Shown: positions 18,401-30,600, numbered from the stretch's first letter. The stretch: 64,000 bases of DNA from Bacillus sp. 1NLA3E (GCF_000242895.2 NC_021171.1:592001-656000); one strand, 5' to 3'. Notes: generated from the sequence alone by a model not told the origin. Numbers and translations are program-made.

Positions 18401-18937
18401 ATGGAAATAATTGAAAAAGCTTTGGAAGTTGCAAGTAAAGCTCATGAACAACAGTATAGAAAACAAACAGATATTCCGTATATTACTCACCCTGTTGCTG
18501 TGGGAATGATTTTGATGAAAGCAGGATATGGAGAAGAGCTTATTGCTGCAGGAATATTGCATGATACGGTAGAAGACACTCTGATTTCACTTGATGATAT
18601 AGATAGGATTTTTGGCAAGGAAATTGCTGGAATTGTGGAAGGGTGCTCGGAACCAGATAAATCTCTGTCCTGGGAAGCAAGGAAAAAGCATACGATTGAA
18701 TTTTTAAAATTAGCACCAGAAGAGATTAGGATTGTTGCTTGTGCAGATAAACTACATAATATTAAATCAATCATCAATGATTATGAAAAAAGTGGAAATG
18801 ATGTATGGGAGAGATTTAATCGAGGCAAAGATCAACAAGAATGGTATTACAGAAATATTGTTGAGAGTTTAGGTTACGTATCTTCTTTTGAATTATTAGA
18901 AGAACTGCGACGAGAGGTTGATAGGTTATTTAAGTGA
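18401..18937 (+). CDS. HD-domain hydrolase, MESH1/RelA-SpoT hydrolase-like
   Basis: 178 residues, the length of stand-alone (p)ppGpp hydrolases. The HD metal site is complete: AHEQQYRKQTDIPYITHP, the HD pair in ILHDTVEDT, and the third Asp in ADKLHNIKSI. There is no synthetase, TGS or ACT domain. Such proteins remove the 3' pyrophosphate of (p)ppGpp or, in some members, of NADPH; the natural substrate here is not decided. A GGAGAGGGGA ribosome binding site lies upstream. Monocistronic, between the chitinase and the convergent c-di-GMP gene. Confidence 0.82.
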   Translation: MEIIEKALEVASKAHEQQYRKQTDIPYITHPVAVGMILMKAGYGEELIAAGILHDTVEDTLISLDDIDRIFGKEIAGIVEGCSEPDKSLSWEARKKHTIEFLKLAPEEIRIVACADKLHNIKSIINDYEKSGNDVWERFNRGKDQQEWYYRNIVESLGYVSSFELLEELRREVDRLFK

Positions 18938-18995
18938 ATGGCTGAGCGGAAAATTTAGAGGGGGACCTAAAAAACGGCCACCCCTTTTGATAAAC

Positions 18996-21518
18996 TCACA
19001 TCGCTTTATTTTCTACTGCACGCCATTTGTTTGCTTCCTGTGTAATCGCTGAGTAATTACGTTCAAAATCTTCTGATGAAACTGGCTTACTAAAGTAGAA
19101 ACCTTGAATTTCATCACAAGCTTGTTTTTGCAAAAGTAACACTTGTTCTTTTGTTTCTACTCCTTCAGCTGTAACAGCAAGATTCAAATTATGGCCCATA
19201 TTGATAATGGTAGAAACAATAGCTTCATTACTAGGATTCACATTCATATCCTTAATAAATGATTGATCAATTTTAACACGATCGATTGGTAATTGACGTA
19301 GATAGCTAAGAGAGCTGTACCCGGTACCAAAGTCATCTACACTAATTCGAACACCTAAACTTTTGAGTTTCATTATTATTTCAAGCGATCTTTCGAAATC
19401 CATTGACATGCTTTCAGTAATTTCTAACTCTAAGAGCTCAGGCTTTATCCCGGAATCTTTGATTATTTTTTCTACAGTGCTAACAATTTTTGATTGTAAT
19501 AATTGTCGGGTTGATAAATTAACTGAAACAGGAATTGGGGGAAACCCCTTTGAATGCCAAGTAACACATTGAATACAAGCTTCACGTAATACAAATTCTC
19601 CAATTGGGACGATTAGTCCCGTTTCCTCTGCTGATGGGATAAAGTTCCCTGGTGAAATAAGTCCTTTATCTGGGCTCTTCCAGCGAACCAGCGCTTCAAG
19701 ACCAGCGATGGAGCCAGATTGCAAGCTAACTTTCGGCTGATAATAAACGACGAATTCATCTCTTTCCAAAGCCTTTCGAAGTTCATTTTCTAAAGTCAGC
19801 TGATCAAAAGACAGGTCATCTTTGCTTTGTGTATAAATAGCAAAACTTTTTTTGCCATGTTCTTTTACTCGGTACATCGCCCGATCGGCATTTTTAATTA
19901 AATGCTCAGCATCCAAACCGTCGTCCGGATAAAAAGCAACTCCGATGCTTGCCGAAATAGGAATTTCATATTCTTTTATGAAAAATGGTTCTTCCAAGCT
20001 ATCAATTATTTTTTGTACCTTTGAGACTGCTTCTTCACGACTACTTATATTTGGCAAAAGAATAGAAAATTCATCTCCTCCAAACCGGGTAACTGTATCT
20101 TCATCAGAAAGACAACTTACCAGTTTACTTCCGATTTTTTGTAATAAGAGATCCCCGGTGGTATGACCCAATGTATCATTTACCACTTTAAATCGATCAA
20201 GATCTAGAAATACTACCGCTACTTGAGAGTTTGGGTGGTTCTTGGCATTTTTCATTGCCTCATTCAAACGAGTTTTAAACAATCGGTAATTTGGTAGATT
20301 GGTTAAGTAGTCGTGATAGGCTAAATTTTGTAATGATTCATAAGCTGTCATCCTGTCAAGGGCTAGTGCTATTTGATTGGTAAAGATAGAAAGTGTATCA
20401 ACCATCTCATCTGAAAAATAATCAGGGATTTTGCTTGCAATACTTAAAGCCCCAATAGATTTATTTTTTGCAATGATTGGCAGAATTAAGAGAGAATGTA
20501 ATCCTTTATTAAGGAGCTGTTCCCCATAATAAGATAAACGTATGTTATTTAAATTATTATGGATGACCGTTTGTTTATTACAGATTGCTTGATGTAAAGA
20601 GGTGTTGGCATTTTGCAAATCTTGAGAACGAATATTTCCATTTTGGTCCAACTCGAACATTTCTAAAGTATTATTTTTATTTAAAAAAGTTAAAGAAATT
20701 TGGTTTGTATGACTATGTTTTATGATGCTAACCAATATGCTTTTCATGACTTCTACTCTTTGAATATTATCCTTTATAACGGAGCTGGATATATTAGCCA
20801 ACCCTTCAAGAATGTCCACCTTTTCGGATAAATCCTTAGTTGCCTTGTTAATTTCCTCGACTAATATTTCTTCGTGATGGTTTATAGTGTGAGCCATTTT
20901 ATGAAATGCAAGAGCTAATTCCTGAATTTCAACAATTTTATCTTCTACTACATCAAAATGACGCTCCCCTTCTGCCATTTTCTTGGTTGCTGCTATTAAC
21001 CTATTGATTGGGGAGGCTAATCTTTTGCTAATTAAATACGAAAAAATGAGAGATAGAAAGGAAATAATCAATGTTAGGATAGCTGTACTGACATAAAGGC
21101 TTTCTTGTTTTTGTTGTAATGTATCCGTTTTTAATGCAATTTCAACCTCGCCCACATTTTCTTGAAAATATTGAAGTGGGACTTTTTCAACAACAATATT
21201 TTCTTTATCAATCGTGGTTTCACCCTTTTGGTTGATTGTGGCACCACCCTTATCTTTCACGATAACGTAAGCAATGTTTGGTTCGGATAGTAATGAATAA
21301 GTAAGAGGACTAATATGCGAATAGTCCTCTTGAAGCATGTATAAGCCGATTGCAGAGTTTAAAGTATTAGCTGCGGTAATCCCTTCATTTCTTAAAAGGG
21401 TTTCAAGGTGTGTTGATTCTTGCCAAAGGTTTAGACCGCTAAATGTGAAAATTCCAATAAGTACAAGGCTATTGAAGGCAAACCAGAAGCGGAAGGCTAG
21501 TCTATTGTGCCACTTCAT
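18996..21518 (-). CDS. Membrane GGDEF-EAL c-di-GMP protein with HAMP and GAF domains
   Basis: About 840 residues. Order: membrane helix (FAFNSLVLIGIFTFSGL), extracytoplasmic region of about 110 residues, second helix (ILTLIISFLSLIFSYLI), HAMP, a GAF-like domain (about 240-385), GGDEF with intact active site RFGGDEFSI, and EAL with intact EALVRW, ELEITES, DDFGTGYSS and VKIDQSFIKD motifs. It can therefore in principle both make and break c-di-GMP. The ATG, preceded by GAGGAGG, lies inside the 3' end of the solute-binding protein gene (17-base overlap), so the two are translationally coupled. This points to a lipoprotein that feeds a ligand signal to the enzyme. Confidence 0.92.
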   Translation of the reverse strand: MKWHNRLAFRFWFAFNSLVLIGIFTFSGLNLWQESTHLETLLRNEGITAANTLNSAIGLYMLQEDYSHISPLTYSLLSEPNIAYVIVKDKGGATINQKGETTIDKENIVVEKVPLQYFQENVGEVEIALKTDTLQQKQESLYVSTAILTLIISFLSLIFSYLISKRLASPINRLIAATKKMAEGERHFDVVEDKIVEIQELALAFHKMAHTINHHEEILVEEINKATKDLSEKVDILEGLANISSSVIKDNIQRVEVMKSILVSIIKHSHTNQISLTFLNKNNTLEMFELDQNGNIRSQDLQNANTSLHQAICNKQTVIHNNLNNIRLSYYGEQLLNKGLHSLLILPIIAKNKSIGALSIASKIPDYFSDEMVDTLSIFTNQIALALDRMTAYESLQNLAYHDYLTNLPNYRLFKTRLNEAMKNAKNHPNSQVAVVFLDLDRFKVVNDTLGHTTGDLLLQKIGSKLVSCLSDEDTVTRFGGDEFSILLPNISSREEAVSKVQKIIDSLEEPFFIKEYEIPISASIGVAFYPDDGLDAEHLIKNADRAMYRVKEHGKKSFAIYTQSKDDLSFDQLTLENELRKALERDEFVVYYQPKVSLQSGSIAGLEALVRWKSPDKGLISPGNFIPSAEETGLIVPIGEFVLREACIQCVTWHSKGFPPIPVSVNLSTRQLLQSKIVSTVEKIIKDSGIKPELLELEITESMSMDFERSLEIIMKLKSLGVRISVDDFGTGYSSLSYLRQLPIDRVKIDQSFIKDMNVNPSNEAIVSTIINMGHNLNLAVTAEGVETKEQVLLLQKQACDEIQGFYFSKPVSSEDFERNYSAITQEANKWRAVENKAM

Positions 21519-22926
21519 GATATCGGACCTCCTCAAGGAGAGTTAGCCATTGTTGATAATTTTCTGCTTGTTGAGTTCGGCCATAACGTTCAGTAATTTT
21601 GTCCCATTCAACTGTTGAATCCTGTAGTGCCTTTTCCGGTGATAAATTATGGATGAGAGCGGAATAAATATTCTTATCAAGCACTTGCATATACTCCCAA
21701 CCACCTGGAATCATCAAATCTGCATTTGGATTACTCAAGCTTGATTTTACTGTGTTTAAAAAATCCTTGTTAAGCTGCTTTGACGGGAATGCACCTATCC
21801 CACCTGTTGAAAAATGACTGAGCCGAAAAGGGTCATTAATGGTTTCTTTAGATGCTATTGCCTGCTTACTAACATCTTTTGAGGTAATATATGAAATGAT
21901 TTCCCAAGCTTTATCAGGCTTTGTCGATTTCTTGGATATTCCTAATACTCGGCCAATCCAAACTCCACCGCGGGGATTCTTTGGATTATCAGCTGGGACT
22001 AGGGTCCAACCAACTTTATTTTCAACCTTGGATTTCCATATTTTCTTATCGTAAGAAAAGCGTGAAGTGTCACTCCACTGAACGACCATGGCAACGTTTC
22101 CATGAAGGAATGAATTATTTAGATCAATCCAATCATACATAGAATTTGGTGGAGTCGCACCACTATCATTGAGGTTGATTAAATCTTGGAGAGCTTTAAT
22201 TCCTTGCTGATTTTGGATTAGTGGGTTCATATTTTTATCAAAATATTGTCCACCCATAGATAAATATCGTTCGGCAAACCAAATGTATCTTTTAGCATCA
22301 CCGCCAAAAATTGCGGTTCCATATAGATCAACTTTACCGTCGTTATTAGTATCTTTTGTAAGAAAGTGAGCGATTTGGTCATACTCCTCCCAAGTATTAG
22401 GTGGGGTTAAATTATGACCATATATTTTTCGGTAATCGTCATTATACTTTTTAAAAAGGTCTTTCCGATAAAATAACAAATGGGTGTCACCATCATAAAC
22501 CATCCCATAATCATGGCTACCATACTTCATATAAAGATTGCGATAAACGGGAATTATGTCATCCATATCTTTTGTATTTTGAATGTATGAATCTAATGGA
22601 AGTAACATATCTCTTTCAGCATATTCAGGTATCTTTCCAGGGAATATCATATAAATATCGTAAGTTTCTTTGCTAGCAAATAAGAAATCTTCGAGATTAT
22701 CGTTGAGTCTATTAGGATAGTGATATTCCAACTGGACACCGAACTTTCTCTCAATGTTTTTTTCTTCCTTTTTAAATAAAACCAATGCCTGTTCTGAATC
22801 AGCAATAATAGATATCGTGGGCAGTTTAATTTTTGAGGTAGTACCTTTATTATTTTTGGGCTCTGAATAACATCCTGTCAGCATGATCATGAGCACGAAA
22901 AGCCAAAGCATTAACTTCGGTTTCAT
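21502..22926 (-). CDS. Extracellular solute-binding lipoprotein (family 1)
   Basis: 474 residues. N-terminal lipobox in LWLFVLMIMLTGCYSEP, so it is anchored to the outer face of the membrane at the Cys. The body shows the family 1 sugar-type binding fold: DIYMIFPGKIPEYAERDMLL, VYDGDTHLLFYRKDLFKKY, NTWEEYDQIAHFL, WSDTSRFSYDKKIW and SKKSTKPDKAWEIISYI. No ABC permease or ATPase is encoded nearby; instead it overlaps a GGDEF-EAL gene. It likely acts as a ligand sensor rather than an importer part. Substrate is unknown, perhaps a carbohydrate. Confidence 0.88.
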   Translation of the reverse strand: MKPKLMLWLFVLMIMLTGCYSEPKNNKGTTSKIKLPTISIIADSEQALVLFKKEEKNIERKFGVQLEYHYPNRLNDNLEDFLFASKETYDIYMIFPGKIPEYAERDMLLPLDSYIQNTKDMDDIIPVYRNLYMKYGSHDYGMVYDGDTHLLFYRKDLFKKYNDDYRKIYGHNLTPPNTWEEYDQIAHFLTKDTNNDGKVDLYGTAIFGGDAKRYIWFAERYLSMGGQYFDKNMNPLIQNQQGIKALQDLINLNDSGATPPNSMYDWIDLNNSFLHGNVAMVVQWSDTSRFSYDKKIWKSKVENKVGWTLVPADNPKNPRGGVWIGRVLGISKKSTKPDKAWEIISYITSKDVSKQAIASKETINDPFRLSHFSTGGIGAFPSKQLNKDFLNTVKSSLSNPNADLMIPGGWEYMQVLDKNIYSALIHNLSPEKALQDSTVEWDKITERYGRTQQAENYQQWLTLLEEVRYHEVAQ

Positions 22927-22949
22927 AGGAATACCCCCATTATTGTATA

Positions 22950-22962
22950 GGTATATTATACC
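22950..22962. promoter_or_regulatory. Short palindrome in the divergent promoter region
   Basis: GGTATATTATACC is a perfect palindrome 24 bases before the solute-binding protein gene and contains TATAAT on the minus strand. It may be only a -10 box. Confidence 0.3.
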
Positions 22963-23146
22963 AATCTAATGTTGTTTAGCGACGGGTTCACAAAATTGTT
23001 AAACAAATAATAAGATTAAAAAAACTCGGAAAAAGGAAGGTTGGTATATATAATAAAAATAGTTTACTGTGAAATGTAAATTTAATTGCATATCATCTAT
23101 ACTAATAAAAGGTAGACAAACAATTATTTTGAAAAAGGTGAAACAA

Positions 23147-24427
23147 ATGGAAAATCAAGCAATACTTGCTTTAGGAATCTTTATTATTTCATACGCTATT
23201 ATTATTTCAGAAAAAATTCATCGCACGATTATCGCGATGCTTGGTGGGATACTCGTTGTAATGTTTGGGGTTCTCGATCAGGAAACAGCCATCCACCATA
23301 TTGATTTTAATACTATCGGGTTATTGATTGGTATGATGATCATTGTCTCGATTACAGCGGAGACAGGTGTTTTTAAATATATTGCAATCTGGCTAACGAA
23401 AAGAGTCCATGGAAACCCTATTTCCATCCTAGTAGTTTTAAGTTTATTTACGGCTGCTGCTTCAGCTCTTCTTGATAATGTCACCACTGTATTGCTTGTC
23501 GTTCCAGTGACAATTAGTATTACGAAACAATTAAAATTAAACCCGATGCCATATTTAATCTTGCTTATTCTATCATCGAATATCGGTGGTACAGCGACGA
23601 TGATCGGTGACCCCCCGAATATTATGATTGGAAGTGCGGTAAAGGAGCTAACGTTTCTGTCATTTATTGATAATTTAGCTTCGATTTGTATAATCATATT
23701 GTTGATAACAATAGTGATTTTCGTGTTGATTTACCGAAAATCCCTCCATACTACTGAAGAATTGAAGAGAGAACTATTAAAGAAGAATGAAAACGATGAA
23801 CTGACAAATCTAAAGCTATTAAGAAAATGTTTGTTCATTATTTTCTTTACTATTGGTGGCTTTTTCCTTCATCAGTACATTCATATTGAAACAGCTACTA
23901 TTGCCCTATTAGGGGGATTTCTGTTATTATTGCTCGCTGGGAAAAATCATCTCGATCGTGCATTAGAAAAAATAGAATGGACAACCTTATTCTTTTTTAT
24001 CGGTCTGTTTGTCATGGTTGGTGGGCTTGTTGAAACGGGTTTGATCGCATCATTAGCCGAGAAGGCGATGTCATTGACAGGGGGAGAACTGAAATCAACT
24101 GCCATCCTCGTTTTATGGATGAGTGCAATCATTTCGGCATTTGTAGATAATATCCCGTTTGTAGCCACGATGATTCCAATGATTCAAGAAATGGGAAAGA
24201 TGGGAATAACCAATTTAGAACCGCTTTGGTGGGCATTATCGTTAGGGGCTTGCCTTGGCGGAAACGGGACTTTGATTGGGGCAAGCGCTAATCTCGTAGT
24301 GGCAGGTCTAGCCGCAGCAGAGGGCTACCACATTTCCTTCTATAGGTATATAAAAATAGGCTTTCCGTTAATGCTCATTTCTATTTTAATATCAACAGTA
24401 TATATATTTTTGCGTTACTTAATGTAA
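23147..24427 (+). CDS. ArsB/NhaD/SLC13-type membrane transporter
   Basis: About 426 residues and ten or more membrane helices. Landmarks of the ion-transporter superfamily: IHRTIIAMLGGILVVMFG, the discontinuous helix regions SALLDNVTTVLLVVPVT and SSNIGGTATMIGDPPNIMIG, and the repeat-related ISAFVDNIPFVATMIP and GGNGTLIGASANLV. Members move arsenite, Na+/H+ or dicarboxylates; the substrate cannot be chosen from sequence. The start is set at the ATG after AAAAAGGTG rather than 26 codons earlier, where no ribosome binding site exists and the leader is not membrane-like. Transcribed alone, followed by a strong terminator. Confidence 0.85.
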   Translation: MENQAILALGIFIISYAIIISEKIHRTIIAMLGGILVVMFGVLDQETAIHHIDFNTIGLLIGMMIIVSITAETGVFKYIAIWLTKRVHGNPISILVVLSLFTAAASALLDNVTTVLLVVPVTISITKQLKLNPMPYLILLILSSNIGGTATMIGDPPNIMIGSAVKELTFLSFIDNLASICIIILLITIVIFVLIYRKSLHTTEELKRELLKKNENDELTNLKLLRKCLFIIFFTIGGFFLHQYIHIETATIALLGGFLLLLLAGKNHLDRALEKIEWTTLFFFIGLFVMVGGLVETGLIASLAEKAMSLTGGELKSTAILVLWMSAIISAFVDNIPFVATMIPMIQEMGKMGITNLEPLWWALSLGACLGGNGTLIGASANLVVAGLAAAEGYHISFYRYIKIGFPLMLISILISTVYIFLRYLM

Positions 24428-24471
24428 ATTAATTTAGGGTAAAATAATGACTCATATCGTGCTGTTTAAAG

Positions 24472-24497
24472 CCTTTCCTACGTTTAGGAAAGGTTTT
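24472..24497 (+). terminator. Terminator after the ArsB/NhaD-type gene
   Basis: CCTTTCCTA / TAGGAAAGG arms with a CGTT loop and TTTTT. Confidence 0.85.
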
Positions 24498-24611
24498 TAT
24501 TTTGTCTTTTATGCATAATTTCCTACCAGAATGGGAAACTTTATTCAGTATAAATAATTACGGCGAATCAGAATCAAAATTTGCTGCTAAAAGCTATTTC
24601 TGGGGGAGAAT

Positions 24612-27600
24612 ATGATGATATTGAATAAAGAACAGCTCAGAGAAGAGGCTCATAAATCAGCATTGAGTCACGACCCTTTCATAAGCCGAAAGCCCTCGGC
24701 ACGTTTTTGGCGGGTAAATGAATCAGATCACGAGAATTTGCGAAACCTTGTTAAAGATTTGCGAGAAACTCGTTCTTCCTGCTCACAACCAGCTGAAGAA
24801 TGGCTTTTAGATAATGCAGAGTTTTTAGAAGAGCAAGTCCTCGTCATTAAACACGATTTATCCAAAAGGTTAGTAAACTCTTTACCCCACCTCAGTAAAA
24901 CGGGTGAGTCAAGAGTTTTTTCTATCTGTACGGATTATCTTCAATATACTGATGGGAACTTGGATAAGGATTCGTTTATTTCATATTTCCAGGCTTATCA
25001 AGAAGTTTCTGTTTTGACCATTGCTGAAGCATGGACGATTCCTCTTATCCTGAGGGTAGCATTAATTCGTCGTTTGGCTGGAATCGTAGATTCTATAAGG
25101 GAACGTCGTGATGTCTGTATGTTAGTAGAGAAGTTACTGTCCAATCTCGAAGCATCAGAGATTACTCCTGAGAAGCTTAAGGAGGTGTTGGAGAGCGCAG
25201 GGCAAGAAATGCCTCTCTCCGGACCGATGATCGTTCATCTGGTGCAACACCTTAGGGAAAGAGCTGATTACTCAGCGACTGTTGGAGAATGGCTAATCTG
25301 CAAACTGGAGAACGGACCAGAGAGCTTAGATCATATATTGTCTTATGAATATCAGCTTCAAGCAGCCTTCCAAGTGACAACTGGGAATATTATTACAAGC
25401 ATACGAAAACTATCTCGTTGGGATTGGCAAGAATCGTTCGAGCAAATCAGTATGGTCGAGCAAACCTTAAGTAAGGAACACACAGGGTTCTACTCCAAAT
25501 TGGATTTTTCAAGTCGCAATACACTTAGAAAAAGAGTAGAACAGCTAGCTCGTCGAGTGAACCTTCCTGAAAACCTTGTTGCAACCCAGGCGGTAGAACT
25601 TGCGGAAAAATATGAAAGGGATCGTTCTAGTGAAAAGGTTAAAGTTGAAGATCTTTTGCGACAAGAATTCGTTGCTTATTATCTGCTGGATCCTAATGGT
25701 ATCAAACAATTAAGGCAGGCACTGAAGATGTGCGGTAAGCCAAGGGCTCTTCCAGAAACGGGTTTGTTAAAACGCCCGACTGGGACGTACTTTAATATGA
25801 TTGGGATTATTTTCGCCATTTTCTTGGTCGTGTTATCTATTTTTATCGGGCGGAATCAATTATTCACACCAGTTGACTGGGTGATTACGTTATTTGTTAT
25901 TTCTCTTCCAGCTATTGAATGGGCGGTGACGGGTGCACACTGGTTTATTGAACGACTCATAACTCCAGTTCCGTTACTTCGATTCGATTTTTCCAAAGGA
26001 ATTCCAGCAGAAGCGGAAACTGTAGTTGTTATTCCTGTTATTTGGTCTTCCGTTGAAGAAGTGGAAGAGTTGACAGATCGGCTTGAATTGCATTATTTAG
26101 CGAACAGAGATCCCAATATTCACTTTGCTTTATTAGGTGACTTTAAGGATGCGGATACCGAGATTATTAGGCAGGATGAGGTCATTTTAGAGGCTGTAAA
26201 TAGGGGGATTAATCGGTTACGCCGTACATACCCAGAAACAACCTTTCACCTATTTCAGCGAAAAAGACTTTGGAATCAATCCGAAGGTGCTTGGATGGGA
26301 TGGGAAAGAAAACGCGGGAAATTAGTAGAATTTGTGGAGCTACTGAAAGGAAGCAAGAAAACCAGTTTTTCTTTTTTTGATGGAGATGTGTCATTTCTGC
26401 AACGGGTTCGTTATATTATCACCCTAGATGCTGATACACAGTTGCCGCTTGAAAGCGCCCAAAGAATGATTGGAACTTTGCACTTACCTTATAATCGGCC
26501 GAGAATAAACAAAACAAAGACAAGAGTAATTGAAGGTTATGGCGTCCTTCAGCCTAGGGTTGGTATGAGTCACGAAGCAGCGATGAAGTCTCGCTTCGCA
26601 AGTCTTTGGTCATCAGATCCTGGTATTGACCCTTATGCTTTTGCAGTATCCGATCCCTATCAAGATGGGCTTGAGCAAGGGATTTTTACCGGAAAGGGAA
26701 TATTTGATGTAGATGCATTTTTTCAAGTGCTGTGTGAGCGGATTCCTGAAAACCGGGTATTAAGCCATGATTTACTTGAAGGTGGTTTTTTGCGTGCTGG
26801 CTTACTTTCAGATATCGAATTAATTGATAATCATCCTGCTAGGTTCAATGCCTATCAGATGAGGCAGCATCGTTGGGTTCGGGGAGATTGGCAATTGTTA
26901 CTTTGGCTTTTGCCGAAATCGTTCAACAGAAAAGGAGAGCTACGACCAGTTGATTTATCCATATTAACTCGTTGGCAGATTGTTGATAACATGCGACGTA
27001 GTTTGCTTTCTCCGATCCTATATATCATTCTTTTGCTGGCTGTCACCATCCTTCCTGGGCCAACTCTTCGTTGGATTGGCTTAGTGTTAGTCACGTGGTT
27101 TTTACCTGTACTCCGCCAATTGTTGACCGTTCATACTGTTTTTAGGCAACCTCGGAGTATTCTATTTACAACAGGTCAAGTTTTAGTTTCATTCATCACG
27201 GTGCCCTATCAAATTGTCCTTATACTTGATGGGATTAGTAGAACGTTGTATCGTCTATTTTTCTCGAAACGCCGTCTCTTAGAATGGGTCACCTCAGTGG
27301 AGGAGGACCGCAAAAGTAATAAAAATGAAGCCCCTACTTTGCAAGGATTGTACGGAGGATATTTCCTGATCATTTTATTCTTTATAGCGACATTCTTAAA
27401 TGGAAATATTTCAGTGCAATTGATTGGATTTATCCTAAGTGCTATTTGGGCAAGCGCTCCCTTTGTGATTCGCTGGCTTGATCAACCTGTAAACCAGGAG
27501 CGGGTTTCTTTTTCAAGCAAAGAAACGGAAGAGCTGCGAAACTTATCACATCAGATCTGGTCTTTTTATGAAGAATTTGTTACTAAAGAGGAGAACTGGC

Positions 27601-30600
27601 TTCCACCTGATAATGTCCAAATGGAGCCAGCAAATGGGGTGGCCCATCGAACATCGCCAACTAACATCGGCCTGTATTTGACCTGTACGTTAGCGGCGAG
27701 GGATTTTGAATTTATTGATACTCCTGGGCTAATTAATAGGTTGGAACGAACAATGGAAACACTGGAGCGGATGGATAAATGGGAAGGCCATCTTTATAAC
27801 TGGTACGACACGGTGACCTTGAACCCTTTATTCCCTAGGTATGTTTCTACAGTCGATTCAGGTAATTTAATTGGTTGCCTTATTACTGTAAAAGAGGGCT
27901 TAGCGGAATGGCTTGAATCTTATGATGATAAAGAAAATCCGATTAATCATGATCACCAAGCAGAATCTTTGAAGATAGCTTTTTCGGAAGAAATAACGCC
28001 TATGGCTTCAAGTAGATTGACTGGGAAGAGTGTGTTGGTGAATTGGAGAGACCGAGGCAGTCAACTTCTGGAACGTCTAGAAAAATTAATTCAAGGAACA
28101 GACTTTAGGCCTTTATATGACCATCAAGCAAAACTATTTTCATTAGGGTATCATGCTGATCGGTGTGAACGGGATGATGTACTGTACGATTTAATGGCGT
28201 CGGAAGCCAGGATTGCCAGCTTTATAGCAATTGCACTTGGACAGGTATCAGTTTCGCACTGGCAGGTACTAGGAAGAACGATGGCAAAAGTAGGGAAACG
28301 ACCTGTTTTGCTGTCCTGGTCTGGGACAATGTTTGAATATTTAATGCCTTGGCTATTCATGCGAACTTATCGAAACACTTTGTTGGAAAATACCTATGTT
28401 GCAGTTGTTGATCGCCAAATTGAATATGCCCGCCAAAGGGAAGTCCCCTTTGGGATTTCCGAGTCTGGTTATTACGCATTTGATTATCAAATGAATTATC
28501 AATACCGAGCTTTCGGGGTTCCTGGTCTCGGATTTAAACGAGGTCTGGAACAAGATTTGGTTGTTGCTCCGTATGCCACTATAATGGCATTACCATTTGC
28601 CAAGGAAGAATCTCTTGCCTCTTTGAAAAAAATAGAAAAGTTAAATGGCCGTGGAAAGTATGGCTTTTATGAGGCGATGGATTTCACTTCTGAACGGCTT
28701 CCAAAAGGAAAACAGCTGGAAGTGATTCGTAGTTTTATGGCACATCACCAGGGAATGAGTTTGCTTACCCTAGCTAATGTATTGCTTCCAAAAACGATGT
28801 ATGAAAGATTTCATCGCAACAAACAAATACGTTCTGCGGAGCTACTTTTGCAAGAACGAATTCCAAAAACGCCGAAGTTTATCAAACATCCAGCGTTGAA
28901 TCGCGTGCATGAGCCATATACTAAAATAGTACCGGATGTCACGGATACAAGAAAAATTATTTCACCTAACACAACGGTCCCTGAGGTAAGTGTTCTTTCA
29001 AATGGGGCATTCACGACAGTTGTAACGAACACTGGAAGTGGCTTTAGCCAATATAATGGATTAGAAGTCTCTAGGTGGCGGGAAGACCCTGTAATGGACC
29101 CGTGGGGTAGCTATATTTATATTCGAGACCTCTCCAAGAATAAGCTTTGGTCCCCTTCATACCAACCTTGCCGAGTTGAATCTCCCGAACAGTTGGTACA
29201 ATTTGGATTGGACCGGACTACGTTTCTTCGAGTCGATGAAGATGTAAAGACAAGCATGGAAATATGTGTGTCATCAGAATGGAATGCGGAAGTGCGTAGA
29301 ATTACTCTAACGAATACAGGTCCAGAGCAAAAGGTTTTAGAGGTCACAACGTTTATTGAGCTTGCTTTGGCAAATCCAATAGCTGATGTGGCACACACTG
29401 CTTTTAGTAAACTTTTCATTCGCACTGCCTATGATGCCCAATCAGGGTGTCTTGTAGCTGGTCGTAGACCTCGCGAGGCGAAGGATCATACATTGTGGTC
29501 GGCACATTCGCTTATGGTAGACGGTGAAGCACTAGGATCAGTGGAATTTGAAACAGACAGATCAAGCTTTATCGGACGAGGTTATCGACTCTCTGAACCT
29601 CAAGGAATTTATTCTCGTCTACGTGGGAAGGTAGGTTCGGTGGCAGACCCAGCATTTGTAATGAGGCGGCGAATTTGTATTGAACCCGGTAAGCAAATGC
29701 AATTATTCGCCGTAACTTCTGTAAGTGATACGAAAGAAGGAGCTATTGAGATTATCGGAAAATTTGCTCCCGATCAGTCAATTGAAAGGGCATTTCAGAT
29801 GGCTTGGAATCGTGGTCAAATTGAACTTAGACATTTGCATTTGAATAACTGGGAAGCGATCAACTTTCAAAAATTAGCAGGTTATGTATTGTATACCCCT
29901 CCGCTACGGAAGGAACGTAGAACCGCAATATTGACTAATTCAAAAGGTCAGTCAGGACTTTGGAGCCATGGGGTGTCAGGAGATCGACCAATTGTGCTAG
30001 TGCACATTGAAGATCAAAGTCATATGCCGTTTGTTGTCAAGATGTTAACTGGACATGAATACCTACGGCGCCTAGGTCTGTTATTCGATCTTGTTCTCCT
30101 TAACGGGTCTGAGGAAGGTTATCAGCAACATTTACAGGAAGCACTAAGGCGGGCAGCTGAACAGGGCATTGATCGCTTTGGTGCAGAAATGTCAGGTGTA
30201 TATGTGATTGCCGCTAATCAATTGCCAGAGGAGGATAAGGTCTTGTTGATGACGGTTGCTCGGGTTGAGCTCCGTGCAGGCGGGGCAAGTTTCTCCTCAC
30301 AATTGCGAATGCCTCGAGAAAAAGGACAAGAAGCCGTACCATTGCCTGAAAAATTAAATCTGGGTTTACCTTCTGATGATCAACAGGGTCATTTAGAACA
30401 GACAATGGTGGATGAAACCAAAGATTGGCTATTTTTCAACGGTTGGGGCGGATTTTCACCTGATGGTAAAGAGTATCGGATTATCATCAAAAACGGTAAT
30501 CATTTGCCTGCACCGTGGATTAACGTTCTCGCCAATCCCAACTTCGGCTGTCTTATTTCAGAAATGGGAACAGGGTACACTTGGTGGCGAAATAGCCGCG

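Noticed and set aside
23278-23697. 139-codon minus-strand frame
   Set aside because: Antisense to the ArsB/NhaD-type transporter, hydrophobic codons mirrored; no ribosome binding site.
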